This document shows, one piece after another, positions 23,361-34,081 of a DNA stretch of 64,000 nt. The position numbers and the translations under genes were made by a program. The stretch is taken from assembly GCF_963678635.1 (NCBI RefSeq), contig NC_087064.1:5928411-5992410 (forward strand), in the 5' to 3' direction. Source of the DNA: Symsagittifera roscoffensis. Its lineage: Eukaryota > Xenacoelomorpha > Acoela > Convolutidae. The notes beneath the pieces are model-generated. The model made no database searches, was not told the DNA's origin, and was given only the letters and a program-made list of their open reading frames with translations. The first letter of the stretch is position 1. The number at the start of each line of letters is the position of its first letter.

Positions 23361-24385
23361 TATTTTCAAAAGTTCACTAAAATTGAATATAAATAAATAT
23401 TGATTTGATATTTGAACTACATATAAGTGGATGCAAAATTTAAAAAAAGAAAAATTCTGTTTTTTTGGAAAACATATAATTAATATTAAAAAACAAAAAA
23501 GTTCAGAAACTTTTTCTTACTGTGGAAGCACACTGAGACCAACATAGTATCTAGGGTTTTTTTTTCTAATTGAAAAACAAAAAAATTTTGATAATTTTGC
23601 AAGAATTCATTAGATTAAAACAAATTTTAATGAACTTTTAAAAAAAGCTAGCATCTTTAAGTTAATTGTGATTTTAAACAGGTCTGATAAAAACTATCGG
23701 ACAAAATACGCAAAATTGAAAATTGATTATTGAAGCAAATCGAAGTTGCTTAGGTTTTTTCAGAAGCATTTATTTCACAAAAGTCGGGAAACATTATTTC
23801 ACATGAGGAAAATGTATCGTTTTCGGCTCTTTTTTTTCAATCATGAACTGTGCTATATTAGCTTCAAAAATATTGATTAGGTCGCATTAAAATGAATCTC
23901 CTTTGCACAACAAAATTTCTGAAAATTTTGTTTGCTAATTTTTTAAAGATAACATTTATTTTTTTGATGGCCAATTGGTAGTTTATCTAGTACAAATGAG
24001 CATTATTGGCAGTTTTGGACAAAAACTATTAAGATTTTACCGTTTTTTAAAATATTTGAACTACATAAGAGAATAAGTTTGATAGAACTTCTTCGGCAGT
24101 TTTTGGACGGTAGTCTGAGTATAATTCAAGATATACTAAAAAAACCCCAACCAAAATTGACCCTTTTTGTGGTAATCTTTTAAATGCGAGTTATGCAAAC
24201 GGAAAAAAAGCCATAATTCTTCAGATACGATTCTAAAACTATTTTTGTTTAAAACGCTTTTTGTTTTTGCAACAAGCTGCCACAATACAATTTTATGGCT
24301 TGAAAATCTAAAGAAAGAAATATTTCATACTTTCAGAGAAAAAACGATATTTTTTTTCGAAAAATGTGAACAATTTCCCTCTTTA
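23361..24385. other. No gene recognised
   Basis: AT-rich sequence with no convincing coding frame. A short frame ending at 24,442 runs into the poly-C tract and is not credible. Confidence 0.5.
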
Positions 24386-24695
24386 TTAGACCAAGTAGAC
24401 AATCTCACCCCCCCCCCCCCCCCCCCCCCTCCTCCCCCCTAAAAAAATGGCAAATTCAAGCCGTAAGGCCTCTATATACCATGCTCAAATCTGATTGGCT
24501 GAAAAATATTTTTTAACCAATTGAATAATCTCCCTCCTAAAACGGCACTCGAAAGGAGGCAATGCCTTTTGATGTTGTCTCAGGTCATTAAGTTGAAATG
24601 CATTTAGAAAAAGTATTTTTTTTAAACTTAAAACTCGAAGACAAGACGGGTTTATTATAAATTGATTTTGGGGGAGATTGTTCACTTGGTCTAAA
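24386..24695. mobile_element. MITE with ~25-bp inverted termini and an internal C-tract
   Basis: Left TTAGACCAAGTAGACAATCTC followed by a C-run faces right GGGGGAGATTGTTCACTTGG continuing TCTAA. The pairing covers about 25 positions with a few mismatches. The C-tract at about 24,408-24,440 adjoins the left terminus. AATCTGATTGGCTGAAAAA inside recurs inverted near 25,320. No clear target duplication was found beyond T/A-rich flanks, so the superfamily is unassigned. Confidence 0.7.
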
Positions 24696-25569
24696 TATTA
24701 TTTCGGCTAATTAGCTGATTTTGCTCCTGCAAGCGTTCAGCTCTTAGAACATTCTGCTCAGTGCACCCCTACCATTTTTAAGATCAGCTGTCTGTACACA
24801 ATGAAATTACGCGAAAATACAGCAGGCCTCAGCAGTGAATGAAGTCATTGCGGGTCATAAAACAGTCAGAATTGTTTTGTTAGACTTCCATATACATCAG
24901 AAAAAACTCTGACAGTTTTTCATCGTATTCGTGAATGCAGATCTAGCGTTATTGCCGGGACCGACAATTTTCCTAACTAACCAACCAATTTGAAGCTAAC
25001 CATATGAGCAATCACCCACCCATAAAAACTAACGGCTATTTAAAGAAATCAGTCAACGTGCAAAAAACTGTTATTGGCTGAAAACGGCAAAATGATGTTG
25101 CATATTGTTTTGGAAACTATTTTCGGAAGCTATTTTCAAAAAGGTCTTTTTGTTGCGGAAATCAAAAAGAATTTGAAAAATTCCCTATTTCTCCAAAAAT
25201 CTCCAATTTCGTTGATTTTTTATCGGTCGAAGTTTTTTTCGCGATACTCCTTTTCTCGTCAAAAGGCCCAAGTGAAGAGCCTCCCCTCAAAAGCAAATTA
25301 CTTGGTTGAACTCATTCTTTTTCAGCCAATCAGAGCTCAGCATTTTGAATCGTCACACTTGCTCTGGCTTTCCTTTAATTTTGAGAGGGGTGTTAGTTTA
25401 GTGGGCAATTGTTCACATGCTTCAATTTGGAAAATATGACAAAAATTTCTGTTTTTTAGTGTTTTTTTGGGCGCCCCCCTTTTTTCAAAAATTTCCAACC
25501 CATTGGAAGAATTGGAAGATTTCAAAATTTTTGAAATTGTGTTAAGAGGACCTTTTATTTAGTTCTCAA
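24696..25569. other. No gene; possible diverged MITE copy
   Basis: The minus strand of about 25,250-25,420 weakly parallels the MITE at 24,386-24,695 (the GATTGGCTGAAAAA block, a GTGAACAATTG block, and a purine-rich GAGGGGAGGC). A 121-codon frame at 25,074-25,439 has no recognisable domain and overlaps this similarity. Confidence 0.4.
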
Positions 25570-26357
25570 CAGGGGCGGAATTAGGGGGGGGGGGGGGGGC
25601 TGGCCAAAACAGGGCCTTTTTGGTGCTTTGACAGAGCTCGGAAATTCAATATGGTCGACCTAAAAAAAAAGGTTGACAAAACTTGCTTAAAATTTTGGCA
25701 GAATTATTATGGTGTAATTTGTTTTGCGAAATTCAGGCCCAAAATTTTACCCCAAAAATGGGTCATTTTGGCTTTTCTTAGTTAATCAAAAATTACGCCG
25801 AAAATACCCAGTCGATCACAGACATAATTATATCAAAGTGAGCCCCTTACGCAGCCCAACAAACTCTATGAAAGGTATTTTCTCCAAAAAAATTGCAAAT
25901 TGTTTAAAAAATTGTTTTAAAATAAAAAGTTGGTATTGTATATAGTAAAAACGACCTTTTTTGTCTATCAAACAAAAATAAATTAACTTATACAATATTT
26001 TGGAGATTATACCCTTCTTAAAGTTTGTTGGGTTGCGTAAAGGGGCTCACTTTGAAATAATTATGTCTGTGATCGACTGGGTATTTTCGGTGTAATTTTC
26101 TTGAGAACTTTTTTAACGAAACAACTGGCCAAAAACAATGTTTTAAGCAGTTCTTGGAAGAATTTGACTAAAAAAATGCGGTTTTTGGCTGACACTCCCT
26201 CTCGAAATTCGAGTATATATTCCATCGAATAGGTTTCGTCAACTAAAAATAGAAGTCTTACAAACCCACTGCGAGACCCAACGGGAAATCAGGGGGTCAA
26301 ATCCCCAAAAAAAAGCCAAATTCGCCCCCCCCCCCCCCCAACCTAAATCCGCTACTG
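25570..26357. mobile_element. hAT-type MITE split by a nested hairpin element
   Basis: Left CAGGGGCGGAATTAGG is followed by a long G-run. Right CCTAAATCCGCTACTG follows a C-run. Interior blocks match other family copies. Its size is inflated by an insertion at about 25,788-26,099. No 8-bp target duplication is visible (GTTCTCAA left, AAGTTGAC right), so flank decay or recombination between two copies is possible. Confidence 0.7.
25788..26099. mobile_element. Long-hairpin MITE nested in the hAT MITE
   Basis: Two arms of about 80 bp (about 25,788-25,871 and 26,016-26,099) are inverse copies with few mismatches. Both contain CCGAAAATACCCAGTCGATC or its complement, then CACAGACATAATTAT, CAAAGTGAGCCCC, and CCCAACAAACT. 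An AT-rich loop of about 145 bp separates them. No coding sequence and no target duplication were found. The transcript would fold into a near-perfect hairpin. Confidence 0.85.
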
Positions 26358-26464
26358 AAGTTGACTTAATCTAAATTGACCTAGCCTGAAATAAAAGAAA
26401 AGAACCGCGCATTCAGTTCAATGCTACAAAAGGGTCGCTAAAAAAAGCAACCCAGAATTCTTAC

Positions 26465-26828
26465 AAATGCAGTTGACGAGAATGCCGAGAATGCAAATGA
26501 AAATGTGTGCCCAGTTAGCAGCCATCAACTGATCCCAGAACCTCGCATAACGGGCGTCGAACTGGTCACACAAAACTGACCAATCAGATTCTCCCATTTC
26601 TCCATAGTCGTCATAACCAGCCGACGCTGAAGAAGATGAAGAGGCCGAGAGGGATGCGAGAGTCGATGACGTCACGGTTGTCGTGTTTGTAGAAAGCAGA
26701 GCCGAAGTATCGTTTAGGTAAAATGAAATGTGTTCGAGCCATAAATCGTACTCGTGCATTTCGACTAAGCCGAAGTTGCAGTAACGTGTTATTCGACCGT
26801 GACAGCCTTTCAGCTTATCTAGGTCCAT
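26465..26828 (-). CDS. Putative first coding exon of a GPCR-like membrane receptor
   Basis: The minus-strand ATG at 26,826-26,828 sits in an AAAATGG context and opens about 121 codons that are clearly less AT-rich than the surroundings. The product begins MDLDKLKGC and carries sequons N-D-T and N-T-T, a serine-rich segment, an acidic stretch and C-D-Q-F. It then enters a hydrophobic segment, WAHIFICILGILVNCI. A glycosylated N-terminus followed by a first helix with a G-x-x-x-N-like pattern suits a rhodopsin-class receptor of peptide-receptor type. The frame is followed directly by GTAAGA, a strong 5' splice donor (GT at 26,464-26,463), giving a phase 1 exon end. Reading on instead gives a stop at 26,424. 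Helices 2-7 were not found on the minus strand below this point, and the intron would contain the nested MITEs. Function and ligand are not assignable. Confidence 0.5.
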
Positions 26829-28783
26829 TTTAGGGCTAAAATAGCTAATTATGTAACTATATAATTTTTATTAGTTTATCCAAAAGGTAAGTTCAATCAA
26901 TATTCCATTTGTAATTTTGAATTCCAATTTCGTTTGCTTTAGTAAGAGCTGAGTAATCTGACAACAAAAATGTGAAATTTGAACACGAGAACAGGTAATT
27001 TAGCGGAATCGGCGCCGAAAATAAGCTAAAATATGCCGAAAAACACGATTCCTGGCAGTAACAGTATTTGGCTTCAAAGCTGATTATATAATTTATTTAT
27101 TGGATATAAACAATCATACTATCTCAGATGAAAGTAAAGAATGCGTGATTGATGCGGGGACACCATTAAATCCTAAGGGGGGTAAAAACTCTAGCTAGAA
27201 ACCATCTGGCTTAAAAGCATTCATTGTAAAAGCATTCATTAAAATATATAATTTGTTTTTATAAACACCGTTTTGAATACTTATTTCGGCCTATTTTATG
27301 CAAGTAACGATATAAAAAACGGGCAAAATTTATTTTCTGGCTGTGTTACAAAATTAAACGCGGATAAAATTGCTCCATCAATTATTTTGACCCAATTATG
27401 GCGATTTGTCACTTCAATTTACAATTTTGTTTGATTTGTATGAAAAGATAGTTGAAAAAAAAGTAAAAGGATTTCAAAACTATGATTAGGAAAACGGAAT
27501 TTTAGGATGAAAGAAACTGGCGAATGATTATCGCTGTTCAAATGGTATATAGCTTCATTTGCTATTTCATTTTTTCCTTTCAGTTCTCCATTTGATTATT
27601 TTTCATTCATTTGGCCAATAGAAAAAAGGCTTCGTTTAATCATGTGCATTTTTAAACAAAGCATTGCGCAAGGATAGAAGACGCAATTTGTAATGAAATT
27701 TTCCAATTTTTAATTTTCAAAAACTAATTATATATGAAATGTTGTGATAACCCAGCCTTTAAATTTTTCAGAGAAATGTTTTTACTGAAAAAAGAGCCAC
27801 TGAGAGGAAATCGGAACAGGATATATGCACCTGATAAAAAAGAATCTCTCTCATTAGATTTCTCAGAATCTTTCAAAGAATCACAGAAAAAACCCATCAT
27901 TAGCTTTTTTGGTTTCATTTTAATGAAAGGTTTGCGAGAATTTGAAAAATGAAGCGAAATGAAAAAATATCATCAAATTATGCATCAACGCTTTTGATCA
28001 AATGTTACATCGACATGCATGATCAAATTTAGCATGAAATTTTACAACCAAATTGTTCAACTTGGAGCCCAAATTGTGTGAATTTTAACCCAATACACTT
28101 TGATGTTTAGCATCAATAGGATATGTCCTCTTCTGTCGTCCCGTAATGGTATCATTAAACTGAACACCGCTGCAAATTAACGACCAAAAAGAGGGTACGG
28201 CTAATAGTCCCCGACAGAAACAAACACACACAGGAATTTCTCAGAACTTCGAAAAATCAATCTCTCATCATTGAAATTTTTTAGAGGTTTTTTTTCGTAA
28301 AATCGAGGGCAGTAAAATGTTTAAATCAAAGAGTGCTTACAAAGTTTTTCTTGAAAAATTTCATAATCAAAATTTTTCCCTGCAATGGGATAAACTGATT
28401 TCTGCTCAATGCACAATCACGAATAAAGTATTTTTGATTATGGTCCACCTGGGATTTATAGTCCCAATATTACAAAGGTCCTACTGTAAGGGGGCCTGGT
28501 TTTTATGGTGCTAGGCTGGCGGGGGGATTGGGGTTACAATGGGTAGGAGCCCGCGAACGATGGGGTGCCCCCCCTCCCACCTTCGAATGCAAAGACTGTG
28601 AAAATGATTTCTTTTGGTGGAAACAGGTAAGCATAGCTGGGAAAGTTCAAATCATGAGCAGTTTTATCACATCATTGGAAACAACTATTTAAAACAAATT
28701 AGTGTGTCTTGAGTTTTTAAGGGAGTACGGAAAACTACTGTTTTGCTTGGATCTCTATTGTTCTCAATTTTGTTCCAAATATT
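26829..28783. other. No gene recognised
   Basis: AT-rich. This would be upstream of the receptor-like exon on the minus strand, but I see no distinct promoter. Overlapping 60-70-codon frames on both strands at 27,724-27,952 are opposite-strand readings of the same sequence and neither is convincing. A G/C-rich patch lies at 28,510-28,590. Confidence 0.45.
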
Positions 28784-28798
28784 GCGTGTGTGTGTGTG

Positions 28799-28841
<43 letters not shown>

Positions 28842-28858
28842 TTGTATGTGTGCATGTG
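28784..28858. repeat. TG microsatellite, about 75 bp
   Basis: A run of TG dinucleotides with interruptions by C and by TATT/CA near the right end. Likely polymorphic in length. Confidence 0.97.
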
Positions 28859-29365
28859 TAAGGGGGTTGTGGGGGGTTTGGTAATTAAAGAGTCTTTGAT
28901 TTCGAGCCAGACCTGAATGTGCGGGAAAAAAATTCGGTCAACTCTTCAACGAAAACAACGAATCATGGTTCATGGACCACCTAGATTTACTATTATCTAC
29001 CTTGAGAGACTTAGGCGTTCGCGTTATCCCATCTGCTTTGTGCGATGATTGAGCGCTTTTGTGGAAACAACGCCGAAAACTTGACCATAATGCTCAACTT
29101 TTTGATTGTTTGATTGATTTTTTTAGACTGATTTTTAGATTGATTTTTCAATATTTATCTCGAAAACAAAAACAACTGCTTAAGCAAGAAGAAAAATTTT
29201 AATCTCACAAAAAAACTCAACATGAGTTTTTTTAATTTTCATGTTTTTAAAATTTGAAGAACAGGTTTTTTTAATTTTTCACAGACAAAACTCAAAGCAG
29301 AAAACATTTTTACAAAAAAAATACCGAATGCAACACATTTTTTTTGCTTAGATTTTAGAAAAAAA
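28859..29365. other. No gene recognised
   Basis: AT-rich sequence with no convincing frame. A TTGATTGATTTTT-like periodicity occurs near 29,100-29,150. Confidence 0.4.
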
Positions 29366-31640
29366 CAAGACTGCTCGTATATCAAGGCGAAACCCTGAAT
29401 ATTTCGACTGCGCGAATTTATTAGATTCTTAAGTTCTCCCCCCCCCCCCCACACGCTAATGTGAACTGCAAAGGGATAAACTTAGCATCTTGTATTCTAA
29501 AAACAAGATCCAGTGACTTGCCTCAATTCAATTTGAAATGCATTAAACCGCCGCTTACGCGTGTTATAAGAACGCAATGTATTACTAGTTAATTATCCCA
29601 AATTGGCCAAACTAGCAATTTTCAACCCCATCTTTTGCAAAAAATGATCACAGGCGGAATCACTTTTTGAGAATAGCGCAAAAGAATAATATCTTTCAGA
29701 TAAATTTAATAAATTTTGCCAAAAATGCTTAGTTAGAAAAAAAACGAGAGTAGACTGAATGAAAAAAACCACCCCAAGCATAATGTTTTTGCACTTTTCA
29801 CAGAAGTCGGAATAATGACTGTAGAACAGAACAAGACTGCTCGTATATCAAGGAGAAGCCCTGGAAATTCTAACTGCATTATAAAGCCAAACAAGACTAC
29901 TCGCATCAAGGCGAAGCCCTGAATGTTCCGACTAGTAACAAGTGATGCTCCTAGTAACAAATCAATTATGGCAAATAAGCTTCCTTCAACCAATTTGGAA
30001 CGATTTCTAAGACGAATTAAATTTTCGCTTGCACCTTAAAAACGCAAAACCTATCGGGCGTTAGTTGTCCCAAATTGGCAAAAAAGGGAATTTTCACAAT
30101 CCCATAACGTTACAGAAATGATCACAGGTGAACTATCTGCTAGATAAAAAGTTGAAATTTGTCTGAAAACAAAAATCCAAACCAAGCACAAATATTCCGT
30201 TACTTTCGTTACGAAAGTCGGAACAATAAATAAACTGTGGTGGACAAAATGACAAAATGATCGATAAAAATTAAAGAAATATAAAAACTTCTTTTTGACG
30301 TTTTTTCTTCTTAAATTTATCCCCCTACGCACAAATGAAGGCTACAAAGGAATATCATCTCGTATCCTAATAAAAAGAACAAATGATTTCCAAATTTGGC
30401 ACACATTATATCGCCGCTGAAGAGTGTCACAAGATGGTATAAACTCTGTCAAAAACACTCAGACTGAATAAAAAACAAAGACCTATGCATAAATATTAAG
30501 CTTTTTCTTCGAAAGTCGGAAGAATGACGAAATATTAGAGCAAGGGGTAACTTATTTAAAACTTCCATGATTGATTTCGTGTCACCAATTTTATAAGACA
30601 ATTCATTTGTCATGCATTTTTGTAATTTGGTTCGCTTTTGAACACAGCTAATTTGGCTAATTTGGGATAATTAGTTTGTGCAATATTTCCGTTTTTTTTT
30701 TGTTAACGCATAGCAAAGGGTGAAAAACATTCCATATTGAAAGCTAGTTAATGGATCAAAATATTGGTTAAAAGACGACAAATTGATCAATTTCAACTTA
30801 ACTTTGCGTTTGCTAAAATAATGAAAATTATAAAAAAAAAACTTCAATTTTTTGAAACTTTCTTTTTGCCAGAAACAGATTTGTTAAGCGGAAGTACGAA
30901 CTTTTAGAGCTACTGCAGTCTTCATACCATCAGTTTTGTTGCTCCGACGTCTGAAAGTTGGAAGTAATTTTGTCTTCATTTCGAGTGTGTTTTTTCCCAC
31001 ACAAAATCAGTCATCACAAACAATCATCAAAACGGTCTTGTGACATATTTAAAACTCTTCCAGTCTTAAACTCAAAAGAACGCAGTTTTTTGAGCCTAAT
31101 TTTAACGAGTAGCTGCTATAATGAAACAAGCGTTTGCGTAACTGCTACAGCAAGTTAGGGTTAAATTAGAACAGATAAATAAGGAAATTTGGTTATTTGT
31201 ATTATTTACTTATTTAGAGCTAGGTGAATCGAAACAATACTGGATGTTCCGACTACCCTTTAATTGGTATCGAACTATTTTTGATAAGTTCAATACTGAC
31301 AAAACTATGAGTTTTGGGCTGCTAAAATCAATTTTTAGTTGTTAAATATTAATTCGTGTATGGAATTGATAAAACCAAGTAGCTATAAGCCGCAGTTCAA
31401 TTTGGAACGATTTTCAGTGAGGTATGGTTTTCCACTTGTAAAATATAGAACGAGCAGTTTAGAAAAACTTGCGGGAGGATAACAAAGTGGTGTGCACCCC
31501 CGGCTGGACACATGCAAACCAAGAGATTGATCCCCTGAGAGAGCGAAGAGTTTTGTCAAATTCGTTAGAATAAACAAAACACCCCGAGCATTTATATTCC
31601 TCATTTTCTTCGAAAGTCGGAATAATAACAGTTTTGAAAG
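29366..31640 (+). repeat. Cluster of foldback-family half-units and 45-bp motifs
   Basis: Left-arm orientation half-units lie at about 29,500-29,820, 29,935-30,235, 30,340-30,520 and, more diverged, 31,370-31,640. Each runs from a (CGCTTACGCG)-type block through an AATTGGC/AAATTGG block and a TGATCACAGG block to ACCCCGAGCA and a TTCGAAAGTCGGAA-type end. Copies of the 45-bp motif lie at 29,366-29,411, 29,830-29,876 and 29,887-29,932. A long C-run at 29,440-29,451 is probably hypervariable. Short frames here are repeat-derived. Confidence 0.7.
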
Positions 31641-32757
31641 TTTCCAGTTTAGCTGAATTTGGATAATTACTATGACATATTATAAAACCCTTCCAGTCTT
31701 GAGTTGAACTCTTGACTATTGTGTTCTATTAACGCGTTCGCGGCAATTTGATCATTCCTATTTGACTGGATTTGAGTTCCAATCTATTTTGTTCAATTAT
31801 CACAATGGTGGCAATTTAATCACTCTCAAAAGTGGCGTTCATCAGTGCCAAAGTACAACAGTTTTGTGAATTGTTGGCAGTTAGGCGTGAATACTATTTT
31901 TTTTGGAGCAAAACTGATAACAAATTTGAAAATTAGGTGAAATAATTGCTTGTTCAAACCAATTTTATGACGCCGCGCTGGCCGAACTTTTTTATGTTTA
32001 ACAGGCGGCATCAACTGAAAATTTTGTCATTTTAACTTGAATATAGTTTCACCCCATTTAAACATAGTTATTTTTCAGTGACCTGGTTTGAGTATAAACA
32101 GTATTAAATTTTTTTCTGGACTGTTGAACAAGATTCTGATTTTCGGCACTGTTGTCCTTCGGCACTGATGAGCTGTCCCCTCTCAGAATCACTGCAATCA
32201 AAATTGAATAACTCGACTTGATCTAATCGGATCCATACTAATTGAAGATTATATCATTTGGTAATTGAGATTGCGCGAAGATTTGACAGCGTGGTGATCA
32301 ATCCTGAAACCTTAGGATTACCAAGCGGTTGTGGTTACACTAGCAAGGACTTTAAAAATGTTAAAGACGCAAGAAAAGGTATTAGGAAACACACCATTTT
32401 TCAAATACACGCAACGATAACAAAATTTTGCAGAAAAAACATCAAAAACGATTAAACGCTTGTGTTGTTTTTTGTAGTTTCTTGATAAACCCAATAAAGA
32501 TTTTTTTCAACTTAAGCAGAGTTGATGTACCGATGACGTAATCCTTGATTGGTTTCCTCAGTTTCAGTTAGTGAATTGAACTCAGCAAAAACCACGGGTT
32601 GAGAAAGATTCTGGTCGTAAAATTTTCAAACTAGAATCCATACAATTCCGATCAAACTGTAACTATGGCATGCGCCTAACTGGTTAGTTCCATAAACTTT
32701 TGGATCACTTTTATGAGCCTGCTTAAGTCTTGGTCCCTCAAACTGTTCTAGGAGAAC
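31641..32757. other. No gene recognised
   Basis: Mixed AT-rich sequence. A 65-codon frame at 32,258-32,455 has slightly richer composition (VVINPETLGLPSGCGYTSKD) but no recognisable domain or splice context. Confidence 0.4.
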
Positions 32758-33240
32758 AACAAGACTGCTCGTATCAGGGCGAAGCCTTGATTGTTCCAAC
32801 AGCCTCCAACAGTTCCAAGGTCTATGGAGCAGCAGTAACGAGAAAAAATTAAATGTAATAAAATAAAATGAAAAAAAAACTTCAAAATTTAAAAGTTTTT
32901 GAGAAAATCATTCTCCACACGCCGATTAAAGTACAAAGTGAAAGATTTCGCTCCTAGTAACAAATCAATTATTGCAAATAAGCTTCTTTTAACCAATTTG
33001 GAACGATTTCTAAGACGGATTAAATCTCCGCTTACGCGTTAGTACTGCGAAATATATCGCGCGTTAATTGTCTCAAATTGGCCAAAATGGCAATCATTAA
33101 ATCCCCGTAACTTTACGAAAAATAATCACAGATGAAATCTTGTTGAATGATAAAAAAAATTCCGTCAAAAATGGCTAGTTAAGAGTCGAAATTTGTCTGA
33201 AGAAAAAACCCACCCCGAGCACAAATATTCCGTTACTTTG
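32758..33240 (+). repeat. Full-length foldback-family half-unit
   Basis: It starts with the 45-bp motif (CTGCTCGTATCAGGGCGAAG) and a variable spacer. It continues through CACACGCC, CGCTCCTAGTAACAAATC, AACGATTTCTAAGACGGATT, GCGCGTTAATTGTC and a GGCTAGTTAAGAGTCGAAAT block to CCCACCCCGAGCACAAATAT. It shows the order of modules in one half of the repeat and is followed at once by another half-unit. Confidence 0.75.
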
Positions 33241-33295
33241 AAAATTTTTCTATAAAAATCATCCCCCCACACGCCATATAAAGTACAAAACAATA

Positions 33296-34081
33296 GATTT
33301 CGCTCCTTGCAACAAAGTAATTATGGCAAAGAAGCTTCTTTCAACCAATTTGGTACGATTTCTAAGACGGATCAAATCTCCGCTTACGCCTGAATTGCGC
33401 GAAATATATCAAGCGTTAATTGTCGCAAATTGGGCAAAATGACAACCTTTAAGCCCTTATAACTTTGCGAAAAATGATCACGGATGAAATATTTTTCAAA
33501 TTTAAGATCAAGACAACAATATTTTCTGAATGATATATGGCTAATTGAATAGCTAGTTAAAAATTCAAAACTTGCTTAAAGAAAAAAACCACCCCAGCAC
33601 AAATATTCCTTTACTTTTGTTACGAAAGACGGAACAAAAACAATATAGCTCGGGTCGCTTTAGTTTATTTTGCGCTAATAGCGTGCTGCATTTTAAAGGG
33701 GGCTATTTTCCATCAAATCACGTTTATTGTTCCGACTTTTGTGATGAAACAACGGAATATTTATGTTCGGGGTAGTTTTTTTCTTCAGACAAATTTCGAA
33801 TTTTTGACTAGGCTTTTTGACGAAATTTTTTAGATATTTTATCATTTAAAAAGTATTGTTGTTCTTGAGCTTAAATTTAAAAAGATATTTCATGTGTGAT
33901 CAGTTTTCGTAAAGTTATGGGGGTTTAAAGATTGCTATTTTGGCCAATTTGGTACAATTAACGCGCGATATATTTCGCGCTACTATTGCGTAAGCGGAGA
34001 TTTAATCTTTCTTAGAAACCGTACTAAATTGGTTGAAGGAAACTTAATTGCCATAATTGTTTTAATACTAGGAGCGAAACT
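33296..34081. mobile_element. Palindromic foldback element, about 790 bp
   Basis: A left arm of about 340 bp (33,296-33,637) and a right arm of about 355 bp (33,727-34,081) are diverged inverse copies around an 89-bp loop. Matching pairs include TTCGCTCC against GGAGCGAA, AAGACGG(A)TC-type blocks against their inverses, AAAAATGATCAC against the inverse GTGATCA block, and TTACGAAAGACGGAACAA against TTGTTCCGACTTT. No transposase is present and no clear target duplication was seen. Confidence 0.8.

Noticed and set aside
25074-25439. 121-codon protein gene
   Set aside because: No recognisable domain, composition like the background, and it overlaps a likely diverged MITE copy.
26667-26674. TGACGTCA palindrome, a perfect CRE-like site
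   Set aside because: It lies inside the putative receptor exon and is explained by coding sequence; no promoter context.
28702-28884. Cysteine/valine-repeat frame
   Set aside because: It is the TG microsatellite read as codons.
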